Made by a program: the position numbers and the translations under genes. This document shows, piece by piece, positions 26,736 to 37,395 of a stretch of 64,000 bases of DNA. The DNA lies in the NCBI RefSeq assembly GCF_004959855.1, contig NZ_SPNT01000003.1, positions 434,001-498,000 of the forward strand, in the 5' to 3' direction. How positions within the stretch are numbered: the first letter of the stretch is position 1; each line of letters starts with the position of its first letter. The notes below the pieces were generated by a model, which saw only the letters and a program-made list of their open reading frames with translations, was not told the origin of the DNA and searched no databases. The DNA is from Nitratireductor sp. XY-223. Lineage in GTDB: Bacteria > Pseudomonadota > Alphaproteobacteria > Rhizobiales > Rhizobiaceae.

Positions 26736-27614
26736 ATGTCCGAAACAATCCTCGTCACCGGCGCCACCGGCACAATCGGCCGTCCTCTTGCCCGAATGCT
26801 GGCGCGTGACGGCTGCACGGTTCGCGCCATGAGCCGGGGTCCGCTACCAACAGCCGATCGGAAGGACGAATTGATACAGCCGGTCGCAGCGCATTTCGAT
26901 GATCCCGCCGCGCTGGCGGCAGCGCTCGAGGGCGCCGATGCAGCGGTGCTGATCACACCCGCCGATGGAGCAGCCGGTCGCTATGCCCGCAATTTCATAG
27001 AGGCGGCACGCGCCGGGAACCTGAAACGGCTGGTCCGCGTCTCGGCGCTCAAGGCCGCCCGTGACGGACCGACCGAAAACACCCGGCTGCACGCGGAAAC
27101 GGAGGACCACATCGCATCCAGCGGGCTGCCGCATGTCGTTCTCCGGCCGCAACTCTTTATGCAGAATCTGTGCTTCGAAGTGCCGTCCATAAGGGACGGG
27201 GCGACATTCAGTTTTTCGACCGGGGACGGGCATATGGGCATGATCGACACGCGCGACATCGCGGCCTGCGCAGCCAAGTGTGTTCAGAGCGACGATTTTC
27301 TCGGCAGGACACTGGAATTGACCGGCCCCGAGACATTGTCATGGCATGACGCCGCGTCGATCCTGTCAGAATTGTCAGGACGGCGCATTTCCTTTGTACC
27401 GGTCGCGCCCCAAAGGCAGTATGAAACAATGGTCGCCGCAGGGATCGATCCCTGGATGGCGGCGGTGTTGCGCGACTACGGCGCTGCCTATGGTGGTGGA
27501 TGGGGCGACTATGTCACAGACGACGTCGAACAGATAACCGGCCGTCCGGCAACAGACTTTAGGCGCTTTGCCGCCGACATGATCATGCCCGGAATCAGCC
27601 AAGCGGGAGAATAG
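26736..27614 (+). CDS. NmrA-like NAD(P)-binding protein (SDR a5 type)
   Basis: A 292-residue Rossmann protein with the nucleotide motif ILVTGATGTIGRPLARML at the N-terminus. VRVSALKAARDGPTENTRLH and LRPQLFMQNLCFEVPSIRDG are typical of NmrA/azoreductase/QOR2-like proteins. These lack the canonical SDR YxxxK and often act as quinone reductases or redox sensors. It starts 109 bases from the divergent LysR gene and is followed three bases later by a VOC gene, so the two form an operon. Confidence 0.85.
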   Translation: MSETILVTGATGTIGRPLARMLARDGCTVRAMSRGPLPTADRKDELIQPVAAHFDDPAALAAALEGADAAVLITPADGAAGRYARNFIEAARAGNLKRLVRVSALKAARDGPTENTRLHAETEDHIASSGLPHVVLRPQLFMQNLCFEVPSIRDGATFSFSTGDGHMGMIDTRDIAACAAKCVQSDDFLGRTLELTGPETLSWHDAASILSELSGRRISFVPVAPQRQYETMVAAGIDPWMAAVLRDYGAAYGGGWGDYVTDDVEQITGRPATDFRRFAADMIMPGISQAGE

Positions 27615-27617
27615 GCG

Positions 27618-27992
27618 ATGTCCCTCAAAATCCTCGGTCTCAGGACAACGATCTACAAGGTTGCCGACCTTGAAAAGGCGAAGAGCTGGTACACCGACGC
27701 CTTCGGCCCCAAGCCCTATTTCGACGAGCCGTTTTATGTCGGCTTCAACATCGCCGGTTATGAACTCGGTCTGATGCCGGATGAAACGCCAGCGGACGAA
27801 AAGACCGGCACAGTCCTGACCTATTGGGGCGTGGAAGACGTCGAAAAGGCCGTCGCGCATTTCGAGGCGCTGGGCGCGACCGTCGTCGAGAAACCGACCA
27901 ATGTCGGCGGCGAAATCGTGGTGGCCGGTGTCGCCGACCCTTGGGGGAACGTTGTCGGCCTGATCTACAATCCGGAATTCAAGCTGCCCTAG
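27618..27992 (+). CDS. VOC-family (glyoxalase/dioxygenase-fold) protein
   Basis: A 124-residue single-domain protein with two beta-alpha-beta-beta-beta repeats: TTIYKVADLEKAKSWYTDAF in the first half and YWGVEDVEKAVAHFEALG in the second, ending PWGNVVGLIYNPEF. It resembles small metal-dependent or metal-free VOC enzymes. Its operon with the NmrA-like protein and the divergent LysR suggests detoxification of an electrophile or small carbonyl compound; that is inference. Its stop overlaps the convergent glycosyltransferase gene by four bases. Confidence 0.85.
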   Translation: MSLKILGLRTTIYKVADLEKAKSWYTDAFGPKPYFDEPFYVGFNIAGYELGLMPDETPADEKTGTVLTYWGVEDVEKAVAHFEALGATVVEKPTNVGGEIVVAGVADPWGNVVGLIYNPEFKLP

Positions 27993-29281
27993 GCGTGATC
28001 CGCGTTGGCGGCGGCGACCTTTTCAATAACGGCGACCGCCGTGGCGACGCCGTCTTCCGCCCGCAGCTTTTCGCCGATGGCCTTTGCCCGCGCGCGCATT
28101 CGGCCATTGTGGATAAGCTGGTCGAACGCGTCGGCGAGATTGTCAGTCGTGACCTTTTTCTGCTGGATCGGTTCCGGTCCCGCGCCCAGTCGCCGGACGG
28201 TCTTGCCCCAGAAAGGCTGGTCGGCAAAGAACGGGCAGATCAGCGTCGGCTTGCCGGCGCGTAGCCCGGCGGCGGTGCTGCCGGCGCCACCGTGATGGAC
28301 GACGGCTGCGACCTTCGGGAAAAGCCAGTCATGCGGCGCCTGGTCGATCATGAGGATGCTGTCGGGAAGATCGCGGGCCTCCAGGCCGCCCCAGCCGCTG
28401 GCGAGGATACCGCGCTGGCCGGTCTTGCGGAGCGCTTCGACAACCGCCGCGGCAAGCCGCTTCGGATTGCGCCCTGACATGGAGCCGAAGCCGATATAGA
28501 TCGGCGGCGGCCCGTCTGAGAGGAAACGCTCAAGTGCCTCCGGCGGCTGCCAGTCGTCTTGCGCTTCGAGGAACCAGTATCCGGACATGATCGCGGTCTG
28601 CGGCCAGTCGGCAGGGCGGGGCAGGACGTGCTCGCTGATCGCGTGGAGCGCCGGCAACGGTAGGCCCTCCTGATCGGCCAGGTAATCGAGATTGACGCGT
28701 TTGACCGGCGTATTCGTGGCCTCGCGCCAGGCGCGCACGTCCTTTCCCGCCGACGCCTTGATGAAGAAATTGACAACCCTGTAGCCGAGCCGGTTGTACC
28801 AGCCGCCGAGTCCAAGATCGGCGAAGCCGACGCACGGAAACTGGCCGGTCGGTACGATCATCGGAATAGGTGTTGCCAGGACGCAAGGAACCCCGAGCTT
28901 CTCGCCGATAACCGGGCCGAGCACGGCCTTGGGATGAAACAGGACAAGGTCCGGCATAACGGTCTCGGCAACTGCCCAGCTATCCGCGATCGCCTGCCGC
29001 TGCAGCGGCGCGACCTGGCGCCGCATCCGGATCATCGCGGACACGGTCCGCACGATATTGGTCGTGTCCTCCATCAGCGCCTTGCCTTCGTCGGAATCGA
29101 CGATCTTCATGAGGTCGTCGCTGATGAAGCCATAGGTTATGCCGTGGTTTTCGATGAAATCGCGAAAGCGTTCGCAGGTCGCAAGGGTGACAGCGTGCCC
29201 TGCCTTCTTCAGCCCCTTCGCCAGCGCCAGATAGGGCTGGACATCGCCGCGGGAGCCGATCGTCAGTATCAGGATTTTCAT
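27989..29281 (-). CDS. GT1-family glycosyltransferase (UGT/sterol glucosyltransferase-like)
   Basis: A 430-residue GT-B enzyme. The N-terminus MKILILTIGSRGDVQPYLAL is the classic start of UGT/sterol-glucosyltransferase proteins, and VVHHGGAGSTAAGLRAGKP with ICPFFADQPFWG forms the donor-binding C-terminal motif. It should move a sugar from UDP- or TDP-sugar to a lipophilic or phenolic acceptor in the cytosol. It is not adjacent to a polyketide or carotenoid gene set, so the acceptor is unknown. It converges with the VOC gene. Confidence 0.87.
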   Translation of the reverse strand: MKILILTIGSRGDVQPYLALAKGLKKAGHAVTLATCERFRDFIENHGITYGFISDDLMKIVDSDEGKALMEDTTNIVRTVSAMIRMRRQVAPLQRQAIADSWAVAETVMPDLVLFHPKAVLGPVIGEKLGVPCVLATPIPMIVPTGQFPCVGFADLGLGGWYNRLGYRVVNFFIKASAGKDVRAWREATNTPVKRVNLDYLADQEGLPLPALHAISEHVLPRPADWPQTAIMSGYWFLEAQDDWQPPEALERFLSDGPPPIYIGFGSMSGRNPKRLAAAVVEALRKTGQRGILASGWGGLEARDLPDSILMIDQAPHDWLFPKVAAVVHHGGAGSTAAGLRAGKPTLICPFFADQPFWGKTVRRLGAGPEPIQQKKVTTDNLADAFDQLIHNGRMRARAKAIGEKLRAEDGVATAVAVIEKVAAANADHA

Positions 29282-29451
29282 GAAGCCTCCGAGGTCACGT
29301 ACTTGCAGTTATGTATTGGGCACAACCGGTTCAAGCGCAAAATATGAGGAACTTTCACGTTCCGACAACGCTCGCGCCCTTGACATTCATGCACCGCATC
29401 GCCATCTAGCGGGCCTTGGCTTGAGGCGCCTGCCGCTCGCTGGTGAAAACC

Positions 29452-29550
29452 ATGGTGAAGACCTCAGCACGATATTCGACGCCAATTCAGAGCATCTGGA
29501 TCGATGGCAACGCGAGCACCTTCATTTACCGTGATGCGCAAATCGAATGA
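29452..29550 (+). pseudogene. Short ORF resembling an alpha/beta-hydrolase N-terminus
   Basis: Thirty-two codons from the ATG at 29452 read STPIQSIWIDGNASTFIYRD, similar to the first strand pair of alpha/beta hydrolases (TxxxxVDGTxFAYRxxG). The frame then stops (TGA at 29548) and no nucleophile elbow follows in any frame. A truncated remnant is possible; chance similarity is not excluded. Confidence 0.25.
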
Positions 29551-29558
29551 GGCGAAGA

Positions 29559-29993
29559 ATGACCGACGCATTACCGACGATTGAGACATTGAAAGACCAG
29601 GCCCGCCGACTGCGTAAGTCGCTGGAGCAGCAAGGTCAGTCGATGAGCCACGCCAAGGCGCTTGAAGCCATTGCCCACCAGCATGGTTTCAAGGACTGGA
29701 ACACGATCAGCGCGCGGGCGTCCAACACGCCGCCGTTGGCCCCGGTCTATGTGGGCGAGGCGGTCACCGGCATCTATCTCGGCCAGCCCTTTTCGGGGCG
29801 GGTCCTGGGGATCTATGCGCTGCCGGCGCACGACCGCTACCGGATCACCTTGCACTTCGACGAACCCGTCGACGTGGTGACCTTCGACAGCTTCTCCGCT
29901 TACCGCCAGAGGGTGAAAGCGGTTATCGACTCGCGTGGGACCACGCAGCAGAAGACGTCCAACGGAAACCCGCATCTGCAATTGCATTTGTAG
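29559..29993 (+). CDS. Glyoxalase-superfamily-like small protein (Glyoxalase_8 type)
   Basis: A 144-residue protein. LPTIETLKDQARRLRKSLEQ followed by SHAKALEAIAHQHGFKDWNT is the conserved helical domain found in proteins annotated as Glyoxalase_8. The C-terminal half is a beta-rich segment with YRITLHFDEPVDVVTFDSF. ATG 29559 is preferred over ATG 29547 because GAGG at 29549-29552 has the right spacing only for the later codon. Function is unestablished. It sits alone between divergent and convergent neighbours. Confidence 0.75.
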   Translation: MTDALPTIETLKDQARRLRKSLEQQGQSMSHAKALEAIAHQHGFKDWNTISARASNTPPLAPVYVGEAVTGIYLGQPFSGRVLGIYALPAHDRYRITLHFDEPVDVVTFDSFSAYRQRVKAVIDSRGTTQQKTSNGNPHLQLHL

Positions 29994-30001
29994 GAAAAAC
30001 C

Positions 30002-30027
30002 GCCTGCCGCATTCCGGTGCGGCAGGC
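30002..30027 (-). terminator. Rho-independent terminator of the fadH-like gene
   Basis: GCCTGCCGCA (30002-30011) and TGCGGCAGGC (30018-30027) pair perfectly over 10 bp around a 6-base loop. On the minus strand the stem is followed by GGTTTTTCC, a T-run, eight bases after the fadH-like stop. Confidence 0.88.
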
Positions 30028-30035
30028 AACGCGCT

Positions 30036-32562
<2,527 letters not shown>

Positions 32563-32598
32563 CAGCGTCCTCCCGTCACGTTGCGTGATGGCCAGTTC

Positions 32599-32618
32599 AT
32601 ATGTGCATTGACACATAT
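32599..32618. promoter_or_regulatory. PadR-type operator
   Basis: ATATGTG (32599-32605) and CACATAT (32612-32618) are perfect inverted arms around CATTGA, giving ATGT-N8-ACAT, the consensus of PadR-family operators. It lies between the SnoaL-like gene and the padR gene, and covers an in-frame ATG of padR, so it can repress both directions. Confidence 0.88.
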
Positions 32619-32636
32619 ATGCAAAGTTCAATAAAA

Positions 32637-33200
32637 ATGACAAGGAAAAATGGAGTCGTTCTGAAATTGGCCCTCTCGCACGCCATCCTCGTCTGCCTGA
32701 CCGAGCGTCCGATGTCGGGGTATGACCTCGCCAAGTTCTTCGACACGTCCATCGCGTTCTTCTGGAAGGCGACCCATCCGCAGATCTATCGCGAACTGAA
32801 GAAGCTCGAGGAGCAGGGCTGCGTGACCTCCAACGAGGAGGTCCAGTCGGGAAAGCCCAACCGCAAGGTCTACAGCATCACAGATGCGGGCCGCGATGCC
32901 CTCAAGGCATGGTCGCGCGAGCCGGTGGCATTGCCGCTGATAAAGGACGATCTTCTGGTGCGGCTGCAGGCCATCGAACATGTCGACAAGGATGCCCTGC
33001 GGGCACAGGTCCGCGCGCGCCTTGCCGCGCATCGCGAACAGCTGGAGCAGTATCACCACATCCGCGACATGCGCTTCAGCGGCGGCGCGGCGGTGCCGGA
33101 GGATCTCGGCAAGCTCATGGGGCTGGAACTCGGAATCCAGTACGAGCAGGGCTGGATCGCCTGGTGCGAAAGCGTGTTGGAGCGGCTGGAGCGCGCCTGA
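32637..33200 (+). CDS. PadR-family transcriptional regulator
   Basis: A regulator of about 187 residues. The winged helix (LALSHAILVCLTERPMSGYD, then YRELKKLEEQGCVTSNEE) fits PadR-s2 proteins, and a C-terminal helical region from about residue 100 provides the Vir_act_alpha_C-like dimer domain. ATGs at 32601, 32619 and 32637 are in frame. The first is inside the operator, so a start at 32619 or 32637 is more likely; I use 32637. It is divergent from the SnoaL-like/fadH unit and very probably controls it in response to a phenolic or enoate compound (inference). Confidence 0.88.
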   Translation: MTRKNGVVLKLALSHAILVCLTERPMSGYDLAKFFDTSIAFFWKATHPQIYRELKKLEEQGCVTSNEEVQSGKPNRKVYSITDAGRDALKAWSREPVALPLIKDDLLVRLQAIEHVDKDALRAQVRARLAAHREQLEQYHHIRDMRFSGGAAVPEDLGKLMGLELGIQYEQGWIAWCESVLERLERA

Positions 33201-33277
33201 GCTGCGCCAACAATTGAGATATCCCATCTCGAGTCCAGTGACCGCCGAATTGAGGATAGCCGTTGTATCTGCACCGC

Positions 33278-33294
33278 GTTCCCATTACGGGTAA
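33278..33294. promoter_or_regulatory. higBA operator, imperfect copy
   Basis: GTTCCCATTACGGGTAA is a one-mismatch-per-arm relative of the perfect palindrome at 33314-33332; their centres are 37 bases apart. It probably binds HigA or the HigBA complex. Confidence 0.65.
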
Positions 33295-33313
33295 TTTTGT
33301 TGCTCTCGCCTCT

Positions 33314-33332
33314 TGTTCCCATTATGGGAACA
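33314..33332. promoter_or_regulatory. higBA operator, perfect copy
   Basis: TGTTCCCATTATGGGAACA is a perfect 9-1-9 palindrome directly before TACTAT (33333-33338), a likely -10 box of the toxin-antitoxin promoter, and 17 bases before the higB start. Autorepression by HigA is the family norm. Confidence 0.75.
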
Positions 33333-33348
33333 TACTATATTCTGCCCC

Positions 33349-33645
33349 ATGCAGGTGATAGCGAAACGTACCCTTAGGGAGTTCTGGCAAAAGCATCCCA
33401 AAGCAGAGACTCCCTTGAAGGTCTGGCACAGTATCGCCAGCAGAGCCTTGTGGGAGAATTCGCAGGATATCAGAGGTCAATTCGGCAATACCGTTGACTT
33501 TGTCGCTGACAACCGCGTGATTTTCGATATCGGAGGCAACAAGTACCGCCTCATCGTGCATGTTTCATACACCTACAAGAGAGTGCTCGTTAAGTTCGTC
33601 GGAACCCATAGGGAGTACGATAAGATCGACCCGGAGACAGTGTGA
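33349..33645 (+). CDS. higB: HigB-type mRNA interferase toxin
   Basis: A 98-residue RelE-superfamily toxin of the HigB (PF09907-like) branch: VIAKRTLREFWQKHPKAETP at the N-terminus, then GNKYRLIVHVSYTYKRVLVK and FVGTHREYDKID at the C-terminus, all diagnostic. ATG 33349 is chosen because earlier codons lie in the promoter. It would cleave mRNA on the ribosome until neutralised by HigA. Gene order is toxin first, the inverse of most type II systems but normal for hig. The toxin stop overlaps the antitoxin start. Confidence 0.9.
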   Translation: MQVIAKRTLREFWQKHPKAETPLKVWHSIASRALWENSQDIRGQFGNTVDFVADNRVIFDIGGNKYRLIVHVSYTYKRVLVKFVGTHREYDKIDPETV

Positions 33646-34040
33646 TGGAAAACATTCGCGCAATTCGAACTGAAGATGACTACGAATGGGCGCTTGCCGA
33701 AATCGAAGCGTACTTCGAGAAGGAACCGGCTCCGGGAACTCCGGATGCTGATCGTTTTGATGTGCTCTCCGATCTCATTGCCGTCTACGAAGATAAGCAT
33801 TGGGCTATCGATGACCCGGACCCTATAGAGGCTATCAAGTACGTGCTTGACCAAACTGACGCCGGGCAGGCTTACCTTGCCGAAGTGCTCGGTTCGCGTT
33901 CCCGTGCGTCTGAAGTTCTGAACCGTAAGCGCGCCCTTTCGCTGGCTATGATCCAGAAGATCCACAACCGGCTAAACATCCCCTCGGATGTGCTTATTCA
34001 ACCCTATCATCTTGCTCGATCAGAGCTTGACCGACCGTAA
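33645..34040 (+). CDS. higA: HigA-type antitoxin
   Basis: A 131-residue antitoxin. An acidic N-terminal half with RTEDDYEWALAEIEAYFEKE is followed by a C-terminal Cro/XRE helix-turn-helix (YLAEVLGSRSRASEVLNRKR and ALSLAMIQKIHNRLNIPSDV). ATG 33645 overlaps the higB stop (TGATG); GTG 33642 is an in-frame alternative. It binds HigB and the palindromic sites upstream. The last 21 bases overlap the 3' end of the convergent copper ATPase gene. Confidence 0.9.
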   Translation: MENIRAIRTEDDYEWALAEIEAYFEKEPAPGTPDADRFDVLSDLIAVYEDKHWAIDDPDPIEAIKYVLDQTDAGQAYLAEVLGSRSRASEVLNRKRALSLAMIQKIHNRLNIPSDVLIQPYHLARSELDRP

Positions 34041-36419
34041 TCTCAGCGCATTGGAAATGACGGAGACCGAAGACAGGCTCATCGCCGCCGCCGCGATCAT
34101 CGGTGACAGAAGGCTGCCGGTCAGCGGATAGAGCACGCCGGCGGCAATCGGAATGCCGGCGGTGTTGTAGGCGAATGCGAAGAACAGGTTCTGCTTGATG
34201 TTGCGCAGCGTCGCGTGCGCCAGCCGGCGCGCCCGCACGATGCCGGTCAGATCGCCCTTCAAAAGCGTGATGCCGGCACTCTCGACAGCGACATCGGCGC
34301 CGGTTCCCATGGCGATGCCGACATCGGCGGCGGCGAGCGCCGGCGCATCGTTGACGCCGTCGCCGGCCATGGCAACGCGTTTGCCCTGCGCCTTCAGATC
34401 GTCGACGAGCCGCTTCTTGTCCGCCGGCAGGACGCCGGCATTGACCTGATCGATGCCGAGCTGGGCGGCTACCGCATTGGCCGTAGTCTCGTTGTCACCG
34501 GTCGCCATGACGACGGTGAGACCCTCGTCGTGCAGGGCACGAATGGCTTCGGCCGCGTTGGCCTTGATCGGATCGGCGACCGCAACGATGCCGGCGAGTT
34601 CGTTCTCGATAGCGACGAACATCGCGGTCTTGCCCTCGCGTCTCAGTCCGTCTGCCGCGGATTTTGCCGCAGACAGATCGATCTGCAGTGTCTCCATCAG
34701 CGCGTCGTTGCCGAGCGCCACATCGCGCCCGGTGACCTTGCCGATCACGCCTTTGCCGGTGACCGCCTCGAAATTGATCATCGTCTCCAGCGTGAGCTTC
34801 GCGTCCTCTGCTCCCTCGACGATGGCCTCGGCCAGCGGATGCTCCGAACCCTTCTCGAGCGTGGCGGCGAGTTTCAGGATCGTGTTCTTGCTGTGCCGCG
34901 ACAGGCCCACCACGTCCGTCAATTTGGGCCGGCCCTCGGTGAGGGTTCCGGTCTTGTCGACGACCAGGACGTCTACGCCGCCGAGACTTTCCAGGGCCCG
35001 CGCGTCCTTGACGAGGACGCCGGCCTGCGCACCGCGCCCGGTGGCGGTCATGATCGACATGGGCGTCGCCAGTCCCAGCGCGCAGGGGCACGCGATGATC
35101 AGCACGGAGACGGCCGAGATCATGGCGAATATGAAGGCCGGGGAGGGACCGACCGCCAGCCAGACGATGAACGCGATCACTGCGACGGCGATGACGGCGG
35201 GCACGAAATAGGATGCGACCTTGTCGGCAAGGCCCTGGATCGATGCCTTAGAGCGCTGGGCGCTCGACACCATTTCGACGATCTGCGCCAGCGTTGTCTC
35301 GCTGCCGACGCGCTTTGCCGCCATGACGAGGCTGCCATTCCTGTTGAGCGTTCCGCCGGTCAGCGGATCGCCGGCGGTTTTCTCGACCGCCACCGGCTCG
35401 CCCGTGATCATGCTTTCGTCGACCGCGCTGCGGCCGTCAATGACGACACCATCCACTGGAACCCGGTCGCCCGGCCGCACGCGCAGCCGGTCGCCCTCTA
35501 GGATGTTTTCCAGCGGCGCGTCATATTCGGTGCCGTCGTCGAGGATGCGCCGCGCCGTTTTCGGCGCCAGGTCGAGCAACGCGCGGATCGCGTCACCCGT
35601 GCGCTCTCGCGCCCGCAGCTCCAGCACCTGACCGGCGAATATCAGCGCGATGATGACCGCCGCGGCCTCGAAATAGACGGGCACATGCCCGCCGTCCGCC
35701 TGGAACTGGGCGGGAAACAGGCCCGGAAGGAATGTGGCGATGACGCTGTAGCCATAGGCCGCGCAGACACCGATCGTGATCAGCGTCCACATGTTGAAGC
35801 TAAGCGAGCGGATCGATTGCACGCCGCGCTCAAAAAACGGCAGGGCGGCCCAGAGGACGACCGGGCTTGCCAGCACGAATTCGATGAAGATCGACAAGCG
35901 TTCGCCGAAGAGCGAGCGAACCGGAAGGCCGACCATCGGTCCCATGGTAAGCACAAGAAGCGGCACCGCGCAGACGAGGCTGATGATCAGCCGCCGGGTG
36001 AAGTCGACCAGCTCTTCATTGGGTCCGTCGGGCGCGGCCCCGACCGCCTCGAGCGCCATGCCGCAGATCGGGCAACTGCCCGGCGCGTCGCGGATGATTT
36101 CCGGGTGCATAGGGCAGGTATAGGTGACATCGCCCTGAACCGGTATTTCGACGCGTCCGGCGTTTCCGGTGGCATAGAAGTAGGGATCCTTTTCAAAGGA
36201 CTCCCGGCATTTTTCAGAACAGAAGACATACTCCGAGCCGCCGAACTTCGCGCGCGGCGTGGCGTCACCGACTTCGACCCGCATCCCGCAGACCGGATCG
36301 GCCGGCAGAGCGCAGTCCGCTGGCGGCTCCTTCACGGAAGCCGGTTGTTCGTTCTTGTCAATGCCGGACACGCCCCCCGGTTCGGCGGGTGCCGGTGCCG
36401 CATCTGTTTTTTCACGCAT
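34020..36419 (-). CDS. Copper-type P1B ATPase with YHS and HMBD domains
   Basis: A 799-residue heavy-metal ATPase. The N-terminus lacks the usual HMA fold and instead has a YHS domain (DPVCGMRVEV and YVFCSEKCRESFEKDPYFY) and the heavy-metal-binding motif YTCPMHPEI...SCPICGMALE. Then come eight membrane helices with the CPC metal motif (IIACPCALGLATPMS), the phosphorylation site DKTGTLTEG, SEHPLAEAIV and GDGVNDAPAL. CPC plus this N-terminal pair points to Cu(I) export (CopA/CopB-like) or to metal loading. The start at 36419 excludes 37 spurious residues. No copper regulator or chaperone gene adjoins it. Confidence 0.92.
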   Translation of the reverse strand: MREKTDAAPAPAEPGGVSGIDKNEQPASVKEPPADCALPADPVCGMRVEVGDATPRAKFGGSEYVFCSEKCRESFEKDPYFYATGNAGRVEIPVQGDVTYTCPMHPEIIRDAPGSCPICGMALEAVGAAPDGPNEELVDFTRRLIISLVCAVPLLVLTMGPMVGLPVRSLFGERLSIFIEFVLASPVVLWAALPFFERGVQSIRSLSFNMWTLITIGVCAAYGYSVIATFLPGLFPAQFQADGGHVPVYFEAAAVIIALIFAGQVLELRARERTGDAIRALLDLAPKTARRILDDGTEYDAPLENILEGDRLRVRPGDRVPVDGVVIDGRSAVDESMITGEPVAVEKTAGDPLTGGTLNRNGSLVMAAKRVGSETTLAQIVEMVSSAQRSKASIQGLADKVASYFVPAVIAVAVIAFIVWLAVGPSPAFIFAMISAVSVLIIACPCALGLATPMSIMTATGRGAQAGVLVKDARALESLGGVDVLVVDKTGTLTEGRPKLTDVVGLSRHSKNTILKLAATLEKGSEHPLAEAIVEGAEDAKLTLETMINFEAVTGKGVIGKVTGRDVALGNDALMETLQIDLSAAKSAADGLRREGKTAMFVAIENELAGIVAVADPIKANAAEAIRALHDEGLTVVMATGDNETTANAVAAQLGIDQVNAGVLPADKKRLVDDLKAQGKRVAMAGDGVNDAPALAAADVGIAMGTGADVAVESAGITLLKGDLTGIVRARRLAHATLRNIKQNLFFAFAYNTAGIPIAAGVLYPLTGSLLSPMIAAAAMSLSSVSVISNALRLRSVKL

Positions 36420-36531
36420 CAATGGCTCCGATGGCTCGCGCAAATGCAGCTTATAATATGTAATCTTTCGTGAAAAAACCCAGAGAAATGAAACCCGGTC
36501 GCCAACATTCGGCGACCGGACGGGACACATT

Positions 36532-37074
36532 TCAGCGTGAGGCCGCGGCGCTCGAAAGCGTCAGTGCGCCGATGCCGGCGGACGCGTTCAGGCCGATGTT
36601 GCCGCTGACGCTGACGGGAACGAGATTGAGGTTGTTCTTCAGATTGCCGACCAGCACGTTCGCGCCGACGCCGATGCCAAGGCCCGCTGCGGCCGAGACA
36701 CCGACGTAAGTGCCGTCAAGCCGGCCCTGCGGGACCTGGTAGCTCGGCGCGTAGACGGCCCACAGGAGTCTTTCGCTGCGCTTGAAGCCGATATCCGGGC
36801 CGACCTTGGTGATCGATCCATTGTAATGTTCAAAGGCTTGGCCGGCATGACGGTTCTTGAAGGTGCAGGAAAGGTCGCTGGACGATCCGATGACGTAGCC
36901 AAAGCCGCCCTGGCTGGTACAGCTCAGCATTCCGATCTTCGTGAAGTGACGCTTCGGCGCGGCCGCCTGCGGGATCTCCACCGGCGGTGTATCGGCCGCC
37001 AGGATGGGTGCCGTGGCCATAACCACCGCCACTGCGGCGGCTCCAATCGTGGTTGCCGGTTTTCCTGCTTTCAT
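36532..37074 (-). CDS. DUF992 family secreted protein
   Basis: A 180-residue protein with a signal peptide (cleavage near ILAAD, residue 27). The DUF992 pattern is IGMLSCTSQGGFGYVIGSSS followed by DLSCTFKN and DGTYVGVSAAAGLGIGVGAN, ending in a glycine/alanine-rich beta segment. Such proteins are common and conserved in Hyphomicrobiales and are likely periplasmic or outer-membrane associated. Function is unknown. It has its own promoter region, 321 bases divergent from the glutamate synthase-like gene, in which I see nothing else. Confidence 0.87.
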   Translation of the reverse strand: MKAGKPATTIGAAAVAVVMATAPILAADTPPVEIPQAAAPKRHFTKIGMLSCTSQGGFGYVIGSSSDLSCTFKNRHAGQAFEHYNGSITKVGPDIGFKRSERLLWAVYAPSYQVPQGRLDGTYVGVSAAAGLGIGVGANVLVGNLKNNLNLVPVSVSGNIGLNASAGIGALTLSSAAASR

Positions 37075-37395
37075 CCGTTCTCTCCTGCTCGAAAATTGGG
37101 GGCGATTGTCGCCGGCCGTCCGCGCCCGAACAGCGCCCTTCCAGGCGCCAATACAAACGCGGAATTCGCGGCCAAATTTGGCCGAGATTGTGTTGCTTGT
37201 CGGGTAATCCTGTGCCGCTTTTCCATCTGCCGGCGATAGGCGGCAAGAATGCCCGATGCCGGCTACGTCGCGAATTTTTCACAATAATTCTTGATCGTGC
37301 AATTAACCGAAAGCTAGAGTCATTCTTAAGCGGCTAAACTCGGCGATCAGATGCGGTCGCCACGGGGCCGCGCTTGATCGTGGAGGATGCGGGTA

